Source: a virus. Taken from it: a stretch of DNA of 32,156 nt. The DNA lies in IMG/VR virus record IMGVR_UViG_3300024999_000275, positions 1 through 32,156 of that record, one strand, 5' to 3'. The position numbers and the translations under genes were made by a program. Numbering within the stretch: position 1 is the stretch's first letter; every line of letters starts with the position of its first letter. This document shows positions 13,044-18,763 of this stretch, in pieces. The notes beneath the pieces are model-generated. The model made no database searches, had not been told where the DNA came from, and worked only from the letters and a program-made list of their open reading frames with translations.

Positions 13044-13070
13044 AAACAATTCTCATTTCCTTTTATACAC

Positions 13071-13234
13071 CTCCAATCTGTGAAAACAGTTGGAGTATGT
13101 TACTTACTAAATCTTAGTTATTATATAGTTAATTATTAATTATAAGTTACTTCTTAATTAGTGGTCCTGTGATAACCTTTGAACTAGGTTCCTTGAGAAC
13201 CTTTGAACCAAAAGCTCTGTGAGAACCTTTGATC
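13071..13234. repeat. candidate lytic origin: hairpin, AT-rich stretch and three iterons
   Basis: Three copies of GAKAACCTTTGAWC at 13171-13184, 13195-13208 and 13221-13234 (24 and 26 bases apart), beside an almost pure A/T stretch at about 13106-13160 that would melt easily, and a CTCCAAxCTGT/ACAGTTGGAG hairpin at 13071-13095. Placed directly downstream of a replication-type gene. Phage initiators commonly bind iterons near or in their own gene. No gene is seen in this stretch. Confidence 0.5.
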
Positions 13235-13554
13235 TATTCATTTATCCTAAAAGCAGTTATTTTCTTCCTCGAAAGGACTCCTGTTTCTTTATCTCTCCAG
13301 TGCATTTGCCACATTTGGACAATGTCCCGAAGTTCGTCCTTTGCCCTCTTAACTGCCGATAAACTCAATCCTGTATCTCCTGCTAAATCCTCATTACTGC
13401 GAAAAAAGAAGTCTGTATTGGGACCAGTGTACCTGTGTTCTAGTTCATTAAGTGCAACATAGAGCCACTTTGCGTTGAGGGATAACTTCTTGAATCTTTC
13501 CTCGTTAAACAATTCTCTCGACAATTCCAGAAAATTGCCTGCTTTTCTCTTCAT
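13234..13554 (-). CDS. winged-helix replication protein, 106 aa
   Basis: Reads FLELSRELFNEERFKKLSLNAKWLYVAL, then NEDLAGDTGLSLSAVKRAKDEL and a wing with ITAFRIN. This is the N-terminal winged helix of phage replisome organisers and plasmid initiators (DnaD-like or RepA-like N-terminal domain) without their usual C-terminal part. The gene is preceded by a structured leader with its own promoter and followed by iterons, so it probably initiates phage replication. ATG at 13554 is 12 bases from AGAAGGA, which lies in a pseudoknot helix. Together with the gene at 5896 it gives this phage two replication-type winged-helix proteins. Confidence 0.7.
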   Translation of the reverse strand: MKRKAGNFLELSRELFNEERFKKLSLNAKWLYVALNELEHRYTGPNTDFFFRSNEDLAGDTGLSLSAVKRAKDELRDIVQMWQMHWRDKETGVLSRKKITAFRINE

Positions 13555-13567
13555 TATTCAATTCATT

Positions 13568-13701
13568 CCTTCTGTTTGTATCAGCTTCGATAGCGTTAGA
13601 TTAATCCACCAACAGAAGGTAAGTGAATTTTCTAACGCCACCTCAGACGACCTGGCCGGGTCGTAGCTGAAAATTATCAAATTAATGACACTTATATTAT
13701 A
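13568..13701 (-). promoter_or_regulatory. promoter and structured leader (pseudoknot over the ribosome site)
   Basis: An extended -10 promoter (TGATATAAT, -10 at 13701-13696) starts a leader of about 135 nt. It holds a hairpin (ACGACC/GGTCGT with a TCAG/CTGA base, 13643-13670) and then four arms in interleaved order: GCGTTAGA (13638-13631), CCTTCTGTT (13619-13611), TCTAACGC (13600-13593), AACAGAAGG (13576-13568). First pairs with third and second with fourth, which is an H-type pseudoknot. The last arm contains the ribosome site of the replication gene, so folding should block translation. Confidence 0.6.
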
Positions 13702-13721
13702 TCATTATTCCTATATTTGGG

Positions 13722-13755
13722 CATAAAAATAACCCCCACCATTACGGCAGGGGTT
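13722..13755 (-). terminator. terminator of the candidate RNA
   Basis: On the minus strand AACCCC-T-GCC pairs with GGT-G-GGGGTT (13755-13731) around a GTAAT loop, followed by ATTTTTATG. A strong intrinsic terminator. The same ATTTTTATGCCC tail follows the terminator at 26115-26155. Confidence 0.8.
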
Positions 13756-13963
13756 AAATCTTTACTCGTTATATAACTGGTTTACAACCGTCTGATACAC
13801 GGTTTTTTGTGTAGGTATGGACTGATTACCATACATGAAGACTCATTAATCTCCCTGGTAGTGGTCGGGTTAGCTCCCATACCTTTTAGCAGAGGGGTTT
13901 TGTCCCGTAGGAGTTATTAACCACTTTTTCCCACCAGTGCGTCTACGTTTCCGCCACTACACA
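13723..13963 (-). ncRNA. candidate new structured RNA, about 240 nt
   Basis: An independent transcription unit lies between two terminators: promoter at 13969-13998, terminator at 13722-13755. The 5' end TGTGTAG (13963-13957) pairs with CTACACA (13814-13808), closing a domain of about 150 nt. Inside, GTATGG occurs twice (13883-13877 region and 13834-13829) and competes for one CCATAC (13820-13815); GTAGTGG (13960-13954) also matches CCACTAC (13864-13858). A hairpin AACCGT/ACGGTT follows (13786-13804). The longest frame, 32 codons, lacks a properly spaced ribosome site. It does not match tmRNA, SRP, RNase P, 6S or phi29 pRNA motifs I know. Confidence 0.55.
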
Positions 13964-13968
13964 TTTAG

Positions 13969-14006
13969 ATTATACCTCAGTAGTTGCATTTTTTGCAACT
14001 ACTGAG
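13969..14006 (-). promoter_or_regulatory. promoter of the candidate RNA with a perfect 13-bp inverted repeat
   Basis: TTGCAA (13998-13993) and TATAAT (13974-13969) are 18 bases apart. CTCAGTAGTTGCA (13976-13988) and TGCAACTACTGAG (13994-14006) form a perfect inverted repeat with a five-base centre that covers the -35 and most of the spacer. This is an operator layout, implying tight regulation; in RNA from the upstream lysis genes it could also act as a hairpin. Confidence 0.65.
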
Positions 14007-14014
14007 TAGGCAAA

Positions 14015-14054
14015 GAAAAATAGAGCGTCCTGATAGTTTCCTACTATTTCGCTC
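14015..14054 (-). terminator. terminator of the lysis operon
   Basis: Minus-strand hairpin GAGCG-AA-ATAGT / ACTAT-CAGGA-CGCTC (14054-14023) followed by TATTTTTC. The asymmetric internal loop is unusual for a plain terminator. A TATAAT with TG one base before it (TGGTATAAT, near 14090) lies upstream and could also start a short RNA here. Confidence 0.6.
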
Positions 14055-14106
14055 CGCAAAAGATTTCTCTTTTTCTAATAAGTTAATTATACCATACCAT
14101 CAATCG

Positions 14107-14301
14107 CTATTCTACCTTACCACTCAACGCTGCAACCGCTACAGTTCCGCCCACGCCTCCTGCAAACCCAACAAGACCCGATACTGCCATCTTGATTAGT
14201 TCGGAGTCTACAGGCTGCTTAGTGACTCCTGATGAGACAATGAGGGATAGTATAATAAGCACGACTCCCCCTATGGCTATGATGGTGGCTTTTTCTCGCA
14301 T
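14107..14301 (-). CDS. small two-helix membrane protein, holin-like, 64 aa
   Basis: Two hydrophobic helices (ATIIAIGGVVLIILSLIV and MAVSGLVGFAGGVGGTVAVAAL) joined by a short loop with charged residues; the second is glycine rich. Size, topology and place directly after the endolysin gene make it a likely holin or holin partner. ATG at 14301 is nine bases from AAAGGA; an ATG at 14310 overlaps the ribosome site. Confidence 0.6.
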   Translation of the reverse strand: MREKATIIAIGGVVLIILSLIVSSGVTKQPVDSELIKMAVSGLVGFAGGVGGTVAVAALSGKVE

Positions 14302-14364
14302 GGTGTTCATTCCTTTCTTTAACGGTATACTAAAAGTTTACACGTATACCAAGGTATACTTTTT

Positions 14365-15060
14365 CTACGGAAGAATAACCAGCTTGCACGCATACCCCAT
14401 TTTGATGATCTGTGCTTGCACTTCTGCAGACTTTGAATCCAGAACTCTTACCATTAGGTATCCGTCTTTATCTGGCTTAACTTCTGCCACGCCAACTCCC
14501 TTATAAATAATCCCAAAGTAATCACAAATCCCTTTAGCATGGGCAACCGCTATTTCCTGTCTAAACCCCGGGCTACTTAGTTTCACCGCATCGCTAATGG
14601 TATCGATGAATCCATTCTCAGTTAAAATAGCAGGGGCATCGGTATTGGCAAGTACATAAAGATTAGATGCTTTTAGCCCCCTGTTTGTCCATCCGCTAGA
14701 CTCTATCAGGCGAGCTAGGACAGCCCTTCCAGCCTTCTCAGCCCTTCCTCCTAATGATAATACCCAAACCTCTGTACCTGTGCCATGCCCGGCGTTTATA
14801 TGAATACTGACGAATAGATCAGCCTTAGCATTGTTTGATGTGTCGCAACGAGCTTGGAGGGAACCGTTGACCGTGGTGTAGTCTCCCGGCACCCTGCCGG
14901 ATGTGCGCGTCATTACGACTTGGATGCCGTTTGCTTCTAGGAGAGGTTTTAGCTTAAGGGCAACGTCGAGGGTAATGTTTTGTTCGAGGAGGCCGTTGGA
15001 TTGGGCCCCGGAGTCGACTGCGTTTGAATTATGGCCGGGGTCAAGAACTACAATTGGCAT
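14365..15060 (-). CDS. N-acetylmuramoyl-L-alanine amidase (Amidase_3), phage endolysin
   Basis: Residues 1-175 form an Amidase_3 domain: VVLDPGHN with the first zinc His, LLEQNITLDVALKLK with a zinc Glu, LFVSIHINAGHGTGTEVWV with the second His, and ILTENGFID with the catalytic Glu. The remaining 50 residues (KPDKDGYLMVRVLDSKSAEV...) look like a SPOR-like or other small wall-binding domain. It cleaves the amide between muramic acid and the peptide stem. No signal peptide, so it needs the neighbouring holins. ATG at 15060 follows AGAAAGGATGA, a ribosome region shared with two virion genes. Confidence 0.92.
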   Translation of the reverse strand: MPIVVLDPGHNSNAVDSGAQSNGLLEQNITLDVALKLKPLLEANGIQVVMTRTSGRVPGDYTTVNGSLQARCDTSNNAKADLFVSIHINAGHGTGTEVWVLSLGGRAEKAGRAVLARLIESSGWTNRGLKASNLYVLANTDAPAILTENGFIDTISDAVKLSSPGFRQEIAVAHAKGICDYFGIIYKGVGVAEVKPDKDGYLMVRVLDSKSAEVQAQIIKMGYACKLVILP

Positions 15061-15074
15061 GGTAGTCATCCTTT

Positions 15075-15302
15075 CTATCTTGATTCTAGTTTTCGCTCGA
15101 TTCTTTCTACTGAAGTACGAACGTCATTAACAACCTCGAGGTTATCCGATAACTTCTCAATTGTTGTGATATATCGTCCTTCTCTTTCATCGTTGGTATG
15201 GAGTATCCATTTTATAAGCCAGGATAACCCGCCTATTGACATTACGAAGAGGGATAGAAAAATGATGTTATTGTCAATTCCATACTTTATTAAGCTCTCC
15301 AA
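15075..15302 (-). CDS. BhlA/UviB-type holin, 75 aa
   Basis: One N-terminal membrane helix (IIFLSLFVMSIGGLSWLIKWIL), then a charged coiled coil (REGRYITTIEKLSDNLEVVND ... VERIERKLESR): the layout of the BhlA/UviB holin-like family of Gram-positive phages and bacteriocin loci. TTG start seven bases from GAGGGGG, right after the stop of the helix-hairpin-helix gene and 14 bases before the endolysin start. Should make or help the membrane lesion that frees the endolysin. Confidence 0.85.
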   Translation of the reverse strand: MESLIKYGIDNNIIFLSLFVMSIGGLSWLIKWILHTNDEREGRYITTIEKLSDNLEVVNDVRTSVERIERKLESR

Positions 15303-15303
15303 A

Positions 15304-15714
15304 TTAAAACCCCCTCGCTTTAACTTTACCCTCGATTGCTTTTATGGTTTCAGGCCCAATGCCTTTGACTCGATCCAATGCCCAAACGTCCTCATATGGC
15401 CTACCGTCAACGATTCTCTTTGCTAATACTGGTCCGATGTCAGGGAGGGATTCTAGGGATTCGATGCTTGCAGAGTTTATATTTATTTTTGTGTAGTCGA
15501 TGTAAAGTGCGAAGAAGGAAATGGATAAGAGGACTATGGTTAATACGCCGATAATTAGCGGTTTTCTGTTGGCCGGCTTAATGTCTGCTACAAACTCGCT
15601 TGTCTCTCGGAATGCTTTGTGGTAGCCCTTGCTCCATGTCCTTGTGCTTTCGTTGTGGTTGTCTGGGGGGAGTCGTTCTTTGTAGTCTAGCCATGCTTTT
15701 AGTTTGTTCCACAT
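15304..15714 (-). CDS. membrane-anchored helix-hairpin-helix (ComEA-like) protein, 136 aa
   Basis: Residues about 55-75 form one membrane helix (LIIGVLTIVLLSISFFALYI). Residues about 80-135 are a ComEA-type double helix-hairpin-helix: ININSASIESLESLPDIGPV then WALDRVKGIGPETIKAIEG. In ComEA this domain binds double-stranded DNA at the outer face of the membrane. Here the N-terminal 50 residues are charged and look cytoplasmic, putting the DNA-binding end outside. It is the first gene of the lysis operon, preceded by a structured leader. ATG at 15714 has an AAAAGGAGG; the frame extends upstream to 15792 but through the attenuator hairpin. Confidence 0.8.
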   Translation of the reverse strand: MWNKLKAWLDYKERLPPDNHNESTRTWSKGYHKAFRETSEFVADIKPANRKPLIIGVLTIVLLSISFFALYIDYTKININSASIESLESLPDIGPVLAKRIVDGRPYEDVWALDRVKGIGPETIKAIEGKVKARGF

Positions 15715-15736
15715 ATTGCACCCTCCTTTTGAGAAT

Positions 15737-15880
15737 AGGAAAAGGACACCCGATTTCTCGAATGTCCTCTTAGGTGCGATATCTTGCACCATTGCCCAAT
15801 TGGTTGCCCGATAATACTAGGGATCTGCTTGGGCAAGCGTTTGACACAAAGGAGCTACCTTTGCCTGATCCCTAGTTTTA
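15737..15880 (-). promoter_or_regulatory. structured leader of the lysis operon (three-way junction plus attenuator)
   Basis: A promoter-like pair (TTTATG, 17 bases, TACACT, near 15885-15915) precedes a ten-bp stem ACTAGGGATC/GATCCCTAGT (15876-15867 with 15825-15816) that encloses two arms, CAAAGG/CCTTTG and GCTT/AAGC. Downstream are GGTGC/GCACC (15790-15773) and a terminator-like hairpin AGGACA-CGA/TCG-TGTCCT (15768-15743) followed by TTTTCC, just before the ribosome site. TTGCCCAA in the second arm can instead pair with TTGGGCAA (15800-15793), so alternative folds exist, as in riboswitches or attenuators. Confidence 0.45.
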
Positions 15881-16011
15881 ATAGTGTACCACGAATGTTA
15901 ATTTACATAAAGATGATTGTTGTAAAGTTATTTTATTCCTTGTTCCATTTTACGTTAAATTTCGCAGAAGTAACGTGGTATGATTGTGGGAAAATTTAGA
16001 GGGGGAAGAAA

Positions 16012-16443
16012 ATGAAAAAACCACAATTCGTCAAGTCCTTGCTTCTGTCCATGACATTAGTCCTAGCTATTGCCATGCCTGTATCGGCCAGATCGACAAT
16101 GCTACCACCGTTAGGAGTGTATGGGTCAACGTCCTTGTATGCGGACGATGATGACCATACCTATCTTGGCAAGATCACGTTGAATAATTATGACGCCGAT
16201 AGTATCTTCAACGAGTACGGAACCTATGGTAGCAAGTATAGTTCAGAAAGTATATTTAACGAGTATGGTCCCTATGGTGGTAAATACGGCTCGTACAGCC
16301 CCTTTAATGAGTACACTTCATCTCCTCCGTTTGTTGTTGATACTAGTGGATATACATTGGGGAGATTAAGCGCGAATAGGTACATTGGAAGATATTCAAG
16401 TCCGTATGGCTTGACTGACCCTATGGATAAGTTTGGTTTTTAG
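16012..16443 (+). CDS. secreted NEYG-repeat protein (moron)
   Basis: Signal peptide over residues 1-26 (KSLLLSMTLVLAIAMPVSA before the cut). The mature part has tandem SIFNEYGTYGSKYSS / SIFNEYGPYGGKYGS / SPFNEYTSS repeats, then a segment with a second YLGKI/LGRLSANRYI-type motif. Small secreted proteins with these repeats are widespread in bacteria but have no known function. It runs against the phage genes with its own promoter (TTAAAT, 18 bases, TATGAT, near 15952-15981) and AGGGGGAAG ribosome site, so it is likely expressed in the dormant state and may alter the host surface. Confidence 0.75.
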   Translation: MKKPQFVKSLLLSMTLVLAIAMPVSARSTMLPPLGVYGSTSLYADDDDHTYLGKITLNNYDADSIFNEYGTYGSKYSSESIFNEYGPYGGKYGSYSPFNEYTSSPPFVVDTSGYTLGRLSANRYIGRYSSPYGLTDPMDKFGF

Positions 16444-16476
16444 TTATTAATGACCGCGTTTTAGAGGAGGAATGAA

Positions 16477-16857
16477 ATGAAAAGAATTAAGTCAATGGTC
16501 CTGGCTATAATGATGGTTATGGTGTTCGTTTTGCCTGTGATGGCAGAGGAGACAACCGATACCTCCGATGTAGCGCAGAAGATTGCAAACGTAAGATCAA
16601 TGGAGGTTTGTGGAGAAATCACTCTTGATGCCAGGATATTTGATCTAACAACAGAGTTGCAGATTCGCAGGTTAAAGATTGAACCGGATACTGCTTTTAT
16701 CGGTGCGATTAGCCAACTTGCGTTTCCGGTTAGCGATGCAGAATCACTCTCGCTAAAAGGTAGGAGATTTAATTGCATAGCACTCATGTCGATGTACGGG
16801 TTCATAAGTGATGATGAGGCTATAGCTCAACTACAGGCATTAAGCTTAGTCCCATAA
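16477..16857 (+). CDS. small secreted protein (moron), 126 aa
   Basis: Signal peptide MKRIKSMVLAIMMVMVFVLP... cut after VMA (about residue 23). Mature region is mixed helical and beta without a recognised domain (MEVCGEITLDARIFDLTTEL, FNCIALMSMYGFISDDEAI). ATG behind AGAGGAGG, 33 bases after the first secreted protein, so one operon. Ends 12 bases before a terminator. Function unknown. Confidence 0.7.
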   Translation: MKRIKSMVLAIMMVMVFVLPVMAEETTDTSDVAQKIANVRSMEVCGEITLDARIFDLTTELQIRRLKIEPDTAFIGAISQLAFPVSDAESLSLKGRRFNCIALMSMYGFISDDEAIAQLQALSLVP

Positions 16858-16869
16858 GGAGAAAAGTTT

Positions 16870-16900
16870 GAGCAGGGAATTAAGCCCTGCTCTTTATTTT
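16870..16900 (+). terminator. terminator of the secreted-protein operon
   Basis: GAGCAGGG (16870-16877) pairs with CCCTGCTC (16885-16892), then TTTATTTT. Its stem sequence nearly matches the terminator at 18738-18763. A run of A on the left side makes it usable for the convergent HNH gene too. Confidence 0.8.
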
Positions 16901-16907
16901 AGCCATA

Positions 16908-17942
16908 TTAAATTAGGGATAGCTGTTGGATACCGTTTTTAAGTCCAATCCATTCGTGTATTTTGGATAGTCTTTCTTCACTAAAGAAGGGTTGTCGCCT
17001 GTACCAAGTTTCCATATCGCTTTTATGTTTGCTGGAATTAACGCTTTTCTCACAGATGACAATATTTTGCCTAACATAATGCCCACCCTTACTCACGGGT
17101 ATTACATGATCTTGACTAACTGAGTTCATTGGGAGTCCGGTATAGGTATCTTTATGGTTAAAGAAATTCAAGCAATCTTCTAAGTCTTTACTAGAAAAAG
17201 TTGATATAAGCAATCTTTCTTTCGCCTTTCGCTTTTGCTTCCATATGTTACGTATTCCTTTATGGGTGGCAAGCCATATCTTTTGCGTCTTAGCCAACTT
17301 TCCTTTATTATTAGCTCGATATTTTCTAGAACGCACGATATCTTTTGCCCTTATAGCCTCCTTATTGGATATACCGTATTGCTTAACCTTTACAAGAACT
17401 GTTTCGCGATTATCCTTATAGTAATCACTACTGCGTTGTATTATCACATCCCTATTATCTTTGTAATACTGTCTGTCGTATTCATCCCATTTCTCTTTAT
17501 TTTCTTCGCGGTATTGAGCAGATTGGAGATTACGGCATTTTTTACAAGTCCCCTCTATATTATTCTTGCGGCCCTTATGGACTGAAAAATATTCCTTAGT
17601 CGCTGGGAATTCCCCACCGCATTTAATGCACACTCTATGCGTTTCAATATCATTGGAAATGGAAAATTTTTTACCCTCACACTCCTTGCACGCAGAATGA
17701 AGGGCATCGCACGTATTAACGTTAGCAAAAAAATGAAACTTATCGGCGGGTAATTCGCGATTACACCTACTACATAACTTATAACCATGCATCACTAAAA
17801 TTTTAGGTTTTGAAAATTTAGATCCATTACATTCCTTGCAGGAAGATCGTAAGTTGTCCTTGGTGTTTTGGACGATGTAAAAATGAAATCCGTCCGCAGG
17901 GAGTTCCCTTTTACACCTACAACAAGTCTTTACTCCATACAT
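16908..17942 (-). CDS. HNH endonuclease with three zinc-finger repeats, 344 aa
   Basis: Residues 1-115 hold three tandem repeats of CxRCxRELPADxFHF ... CKEC type (CCRCKRELPADGFHFY, LCSRCNRELPADKFHFF, VCIKCGGEFPATKEYF). The middle is a basic helical region with repeated YKDNR units. The HNH nuclease core is near the C terminus: DHVIPVSKGGHYVRQNIVI then NSSKHKSDMETW. Similar proteins are phage homing endonucleases that recognise DNA through the fingers. ATG at 17942 follows GGGGGATG and overlaps the end of the GYF-type gene by 13 bases. Confidence 0.85.
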   Translation of the reverse strand: MYGVKTCCRCKRELPADGFHFYIVQNTKDNLRSSCKECNGSKFSKPKILVMHGYKLCSRCNRELPADKFHFFANVNTCDALHSACKECEGKKFSISNDIETHRVCIKCGGEFPATKEYFSVHKGRKNNIEGTCKKCRNLQSAQYREENKEKWDEYDRQYYKDNRDVIIQRSSDYYKDNRETVLVKVKQYGISNKEAIRAKDIVRSRKYRANNKGKLAKTQKIWLATHKGIRNIWKQKRKAKERLLISTFSSKDLEDCLNFFNHKDTYTGLPMNSVSQDHVIPVSKGGHYVRQNIVICEKSVNSSKHKSDMETWYRRQPFFSEERLSKIHEWIGLKNGIQQLSLI

Positions 17943-18106
17943 AACAAAGCATCCCCCAGGGCGTGTAATGAGAAAAGTTCACCTAAGTATTTTGGATCTG
18001 CTAAAACAATACCATCAGCGACAACGAATTTAAAATATCCTCTTAGGTTCCAAATTACTACCTCCTTCTCTTTTCCTTCTATGGTAATTACGTTTGGGTA
18101 ATCCAT
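17930..18106 (-). CDS. GYF-motif small protein, 58 aa
   Basis: ATG at 18106 is eight bases from GGGAGG. The core RGYFKFVVADGIVLADPKYLGE matches the core of the membrane protein at 5504-5713 (GGYFNYVVVDEDLVLVDPGYMQE), so they are paralogues. This copy has an extra N-terminal beta hairpin (NVITIEGKEKEVVIWNL) and no membrane helix. Family not recognised. It overlaps the HNH gene and lies behind a terminator at 18134-18177. Confidence 0.6.
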   Translation of the reverse strand: MDYPNVITIEGKEKEVVIWNLRGYFKFVVADGIVLADPKYLGELFSLHALGDALLCME

Positions 18107-18133
18107 GACAAATTCCTCCCTCTTTTGCCCTTG

Positions 18134-18177
18134 CCGAAAAAGGAGGCACCTGATAAAATAAGGTGAAACGTTCCTTT
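18134..18177 (-). terminator. terminator between the HTH gene and the GYF-type gene
   Basis: On the minus strand AAAGGA ... CACCT / AGGTG ... TCCTTT (18177-18139) with an internal loop, followed by TTTTTCGG. It would limit read-through from the promoter at 18431-18459 into the genes downstream. Confidence 0.5.
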
Positions 18178-18234
18178 GCGGAGGGCTGTTTATCTGGGAA
18201 TCTTGAATCTCTTGGTCGGGGTGCAAGGTTCCCT

Positions 18235-18408
18235 TTAGTTTTTACTTTTTTCCTCAAGCCACTTTTGAACCTTTACCTTTTCATACCTGACGGTGTTTCC
18301 AAACCTTACAAAAGGAAGTCCAAGTCTACGCCAGTTATTGGCCGTGTTTTTACTGATTTTCAACCACTGACATAATTCTTCGGTTGTGATATATTCATCT
18401 TCGATAAT
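18235..18408 (-). CDS. excisionase-like HTH protein, 57 aa, with an ATT start codon
   Basis: The product reads YITTEELCQWLKISKNTANN then WRRLGLPFVRFGNTVRY, a complete HTH_17/MerR-type winged helix as in phage excisionases and small regulators. There is no ATG, GTG or TTG in frame before this domain: a TGA lies two codons upstream and the first codons are ATT and ATC. GGAG is six bases before the ATT, and a consensus promoter ends only about 15 bases upstream, so the start is well constrained. It probably encodes a DNA-binding regulator, not necessarily an excisionase because no integrase is seen. Confidence 0.7.
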   Translation of the reverse strand: MIEDEYITTEELCQWLKISKNTANNWRRLGLPFVRFGNTVRYEKVKVQKWLEEKSKN

Positions 18409-18430
18409 ACCTCACTCCTTCCTAAATACA

Positions 18431-18459
18431 ATTATATGTCACAACTCATCACAAGTCAA
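18431..18459 (-). promoter_or_regulatory. consensus promoter of the HTH gene
   Basis: TTGACT (18459-18454) and TATAAT (18436-18431) with exactly 17 bases between: the best sigma-A promoter in the window. The spacer carries two TTGTGA words ten bases apart (one helical turn), a likely operator. It is divergent from the plus-strand membrane-protein gene at 18492. Confidence 0.75.
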
Positions 18460-18491
18460 CATATATTACACAAGAAAGGATATGTCCTATT

Positions 18492-18749
18492 ATGAGTAAT
18501 GACGATTGGTTATCAAGGAAGTTTTGGGAGAAAGTAATTATATCTATAGAATTTTTAATATTCATTAGTATGGCATTTTTGCTTTATGCAATAGCGTCTA
18601 AATTAACAAACTCAGGAATTGATATTGGACCAATAACAGGAATTGTCTTTCAAATACTTTTTACTATATTCATAATTTATGCCAACAAAAATTTTATGGC
18701 GGAATTGAACAGAAGGTTTCCGATTCAGAAAAGATGGGAGCAGGATTAA
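18492..18749 (+). CDS. two-helix membrane protein (moron), 85 aa
   Basis: Two hydrophobic segments (VIISIEFLIFISMAFLLYAI and PITGIVFQILFTIFIIYA) flanked by charged ends. ATG follows AGAAAGGATATGTCCTATT. It runs against the surrounding phage genes and is closed by its own terminator, so it looks like a lysogenic-conversion gene. Superinfection exclusion is a common role for such proteins but nothing here proves it. Confidence 0.65.
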   Translation: MSNDDWLSRKFWEKVIISIEFLIFISMAFLLYAIASKLTNSGIDIGPITGIVFQILFTIFIIYANKNFMAELNRRFPIQKRWEQD

Positions 18750-18763
18750 TTTCCTGCTCTTTA
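18738..18763 (+). terminator. terminator of the membrane-protein moron
   Basis: GAGCAGGA (18738-18745) pairs with TCCTGCTC (18752-18759), then TTTAC. Overlaps the last codons of the gene. Its stem is nearly the same as that at 16870-16892. Confidence 0.7.

Noticed and set aside
13806-13883. Short frame of 32 codons within the candidate RNA
   Set aside because: Its ATG lies one base after AAGG, so spacing is wrong, and the product has no sensible features; the stems explain the region better. Synonymous-change analysis could overturn this.
13723-13963. Omega RNA of an IscB (HEARO) element
   Set aside because: No IscB-like split RuvC/HNH gene follows; the nearest downstream gene is a winged-helix replication protein.
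18235-18408. True excisionase paired with an integrase
   Set aside because: The fold fits, but no integrase is present in the window, so a general regulator call is safer.
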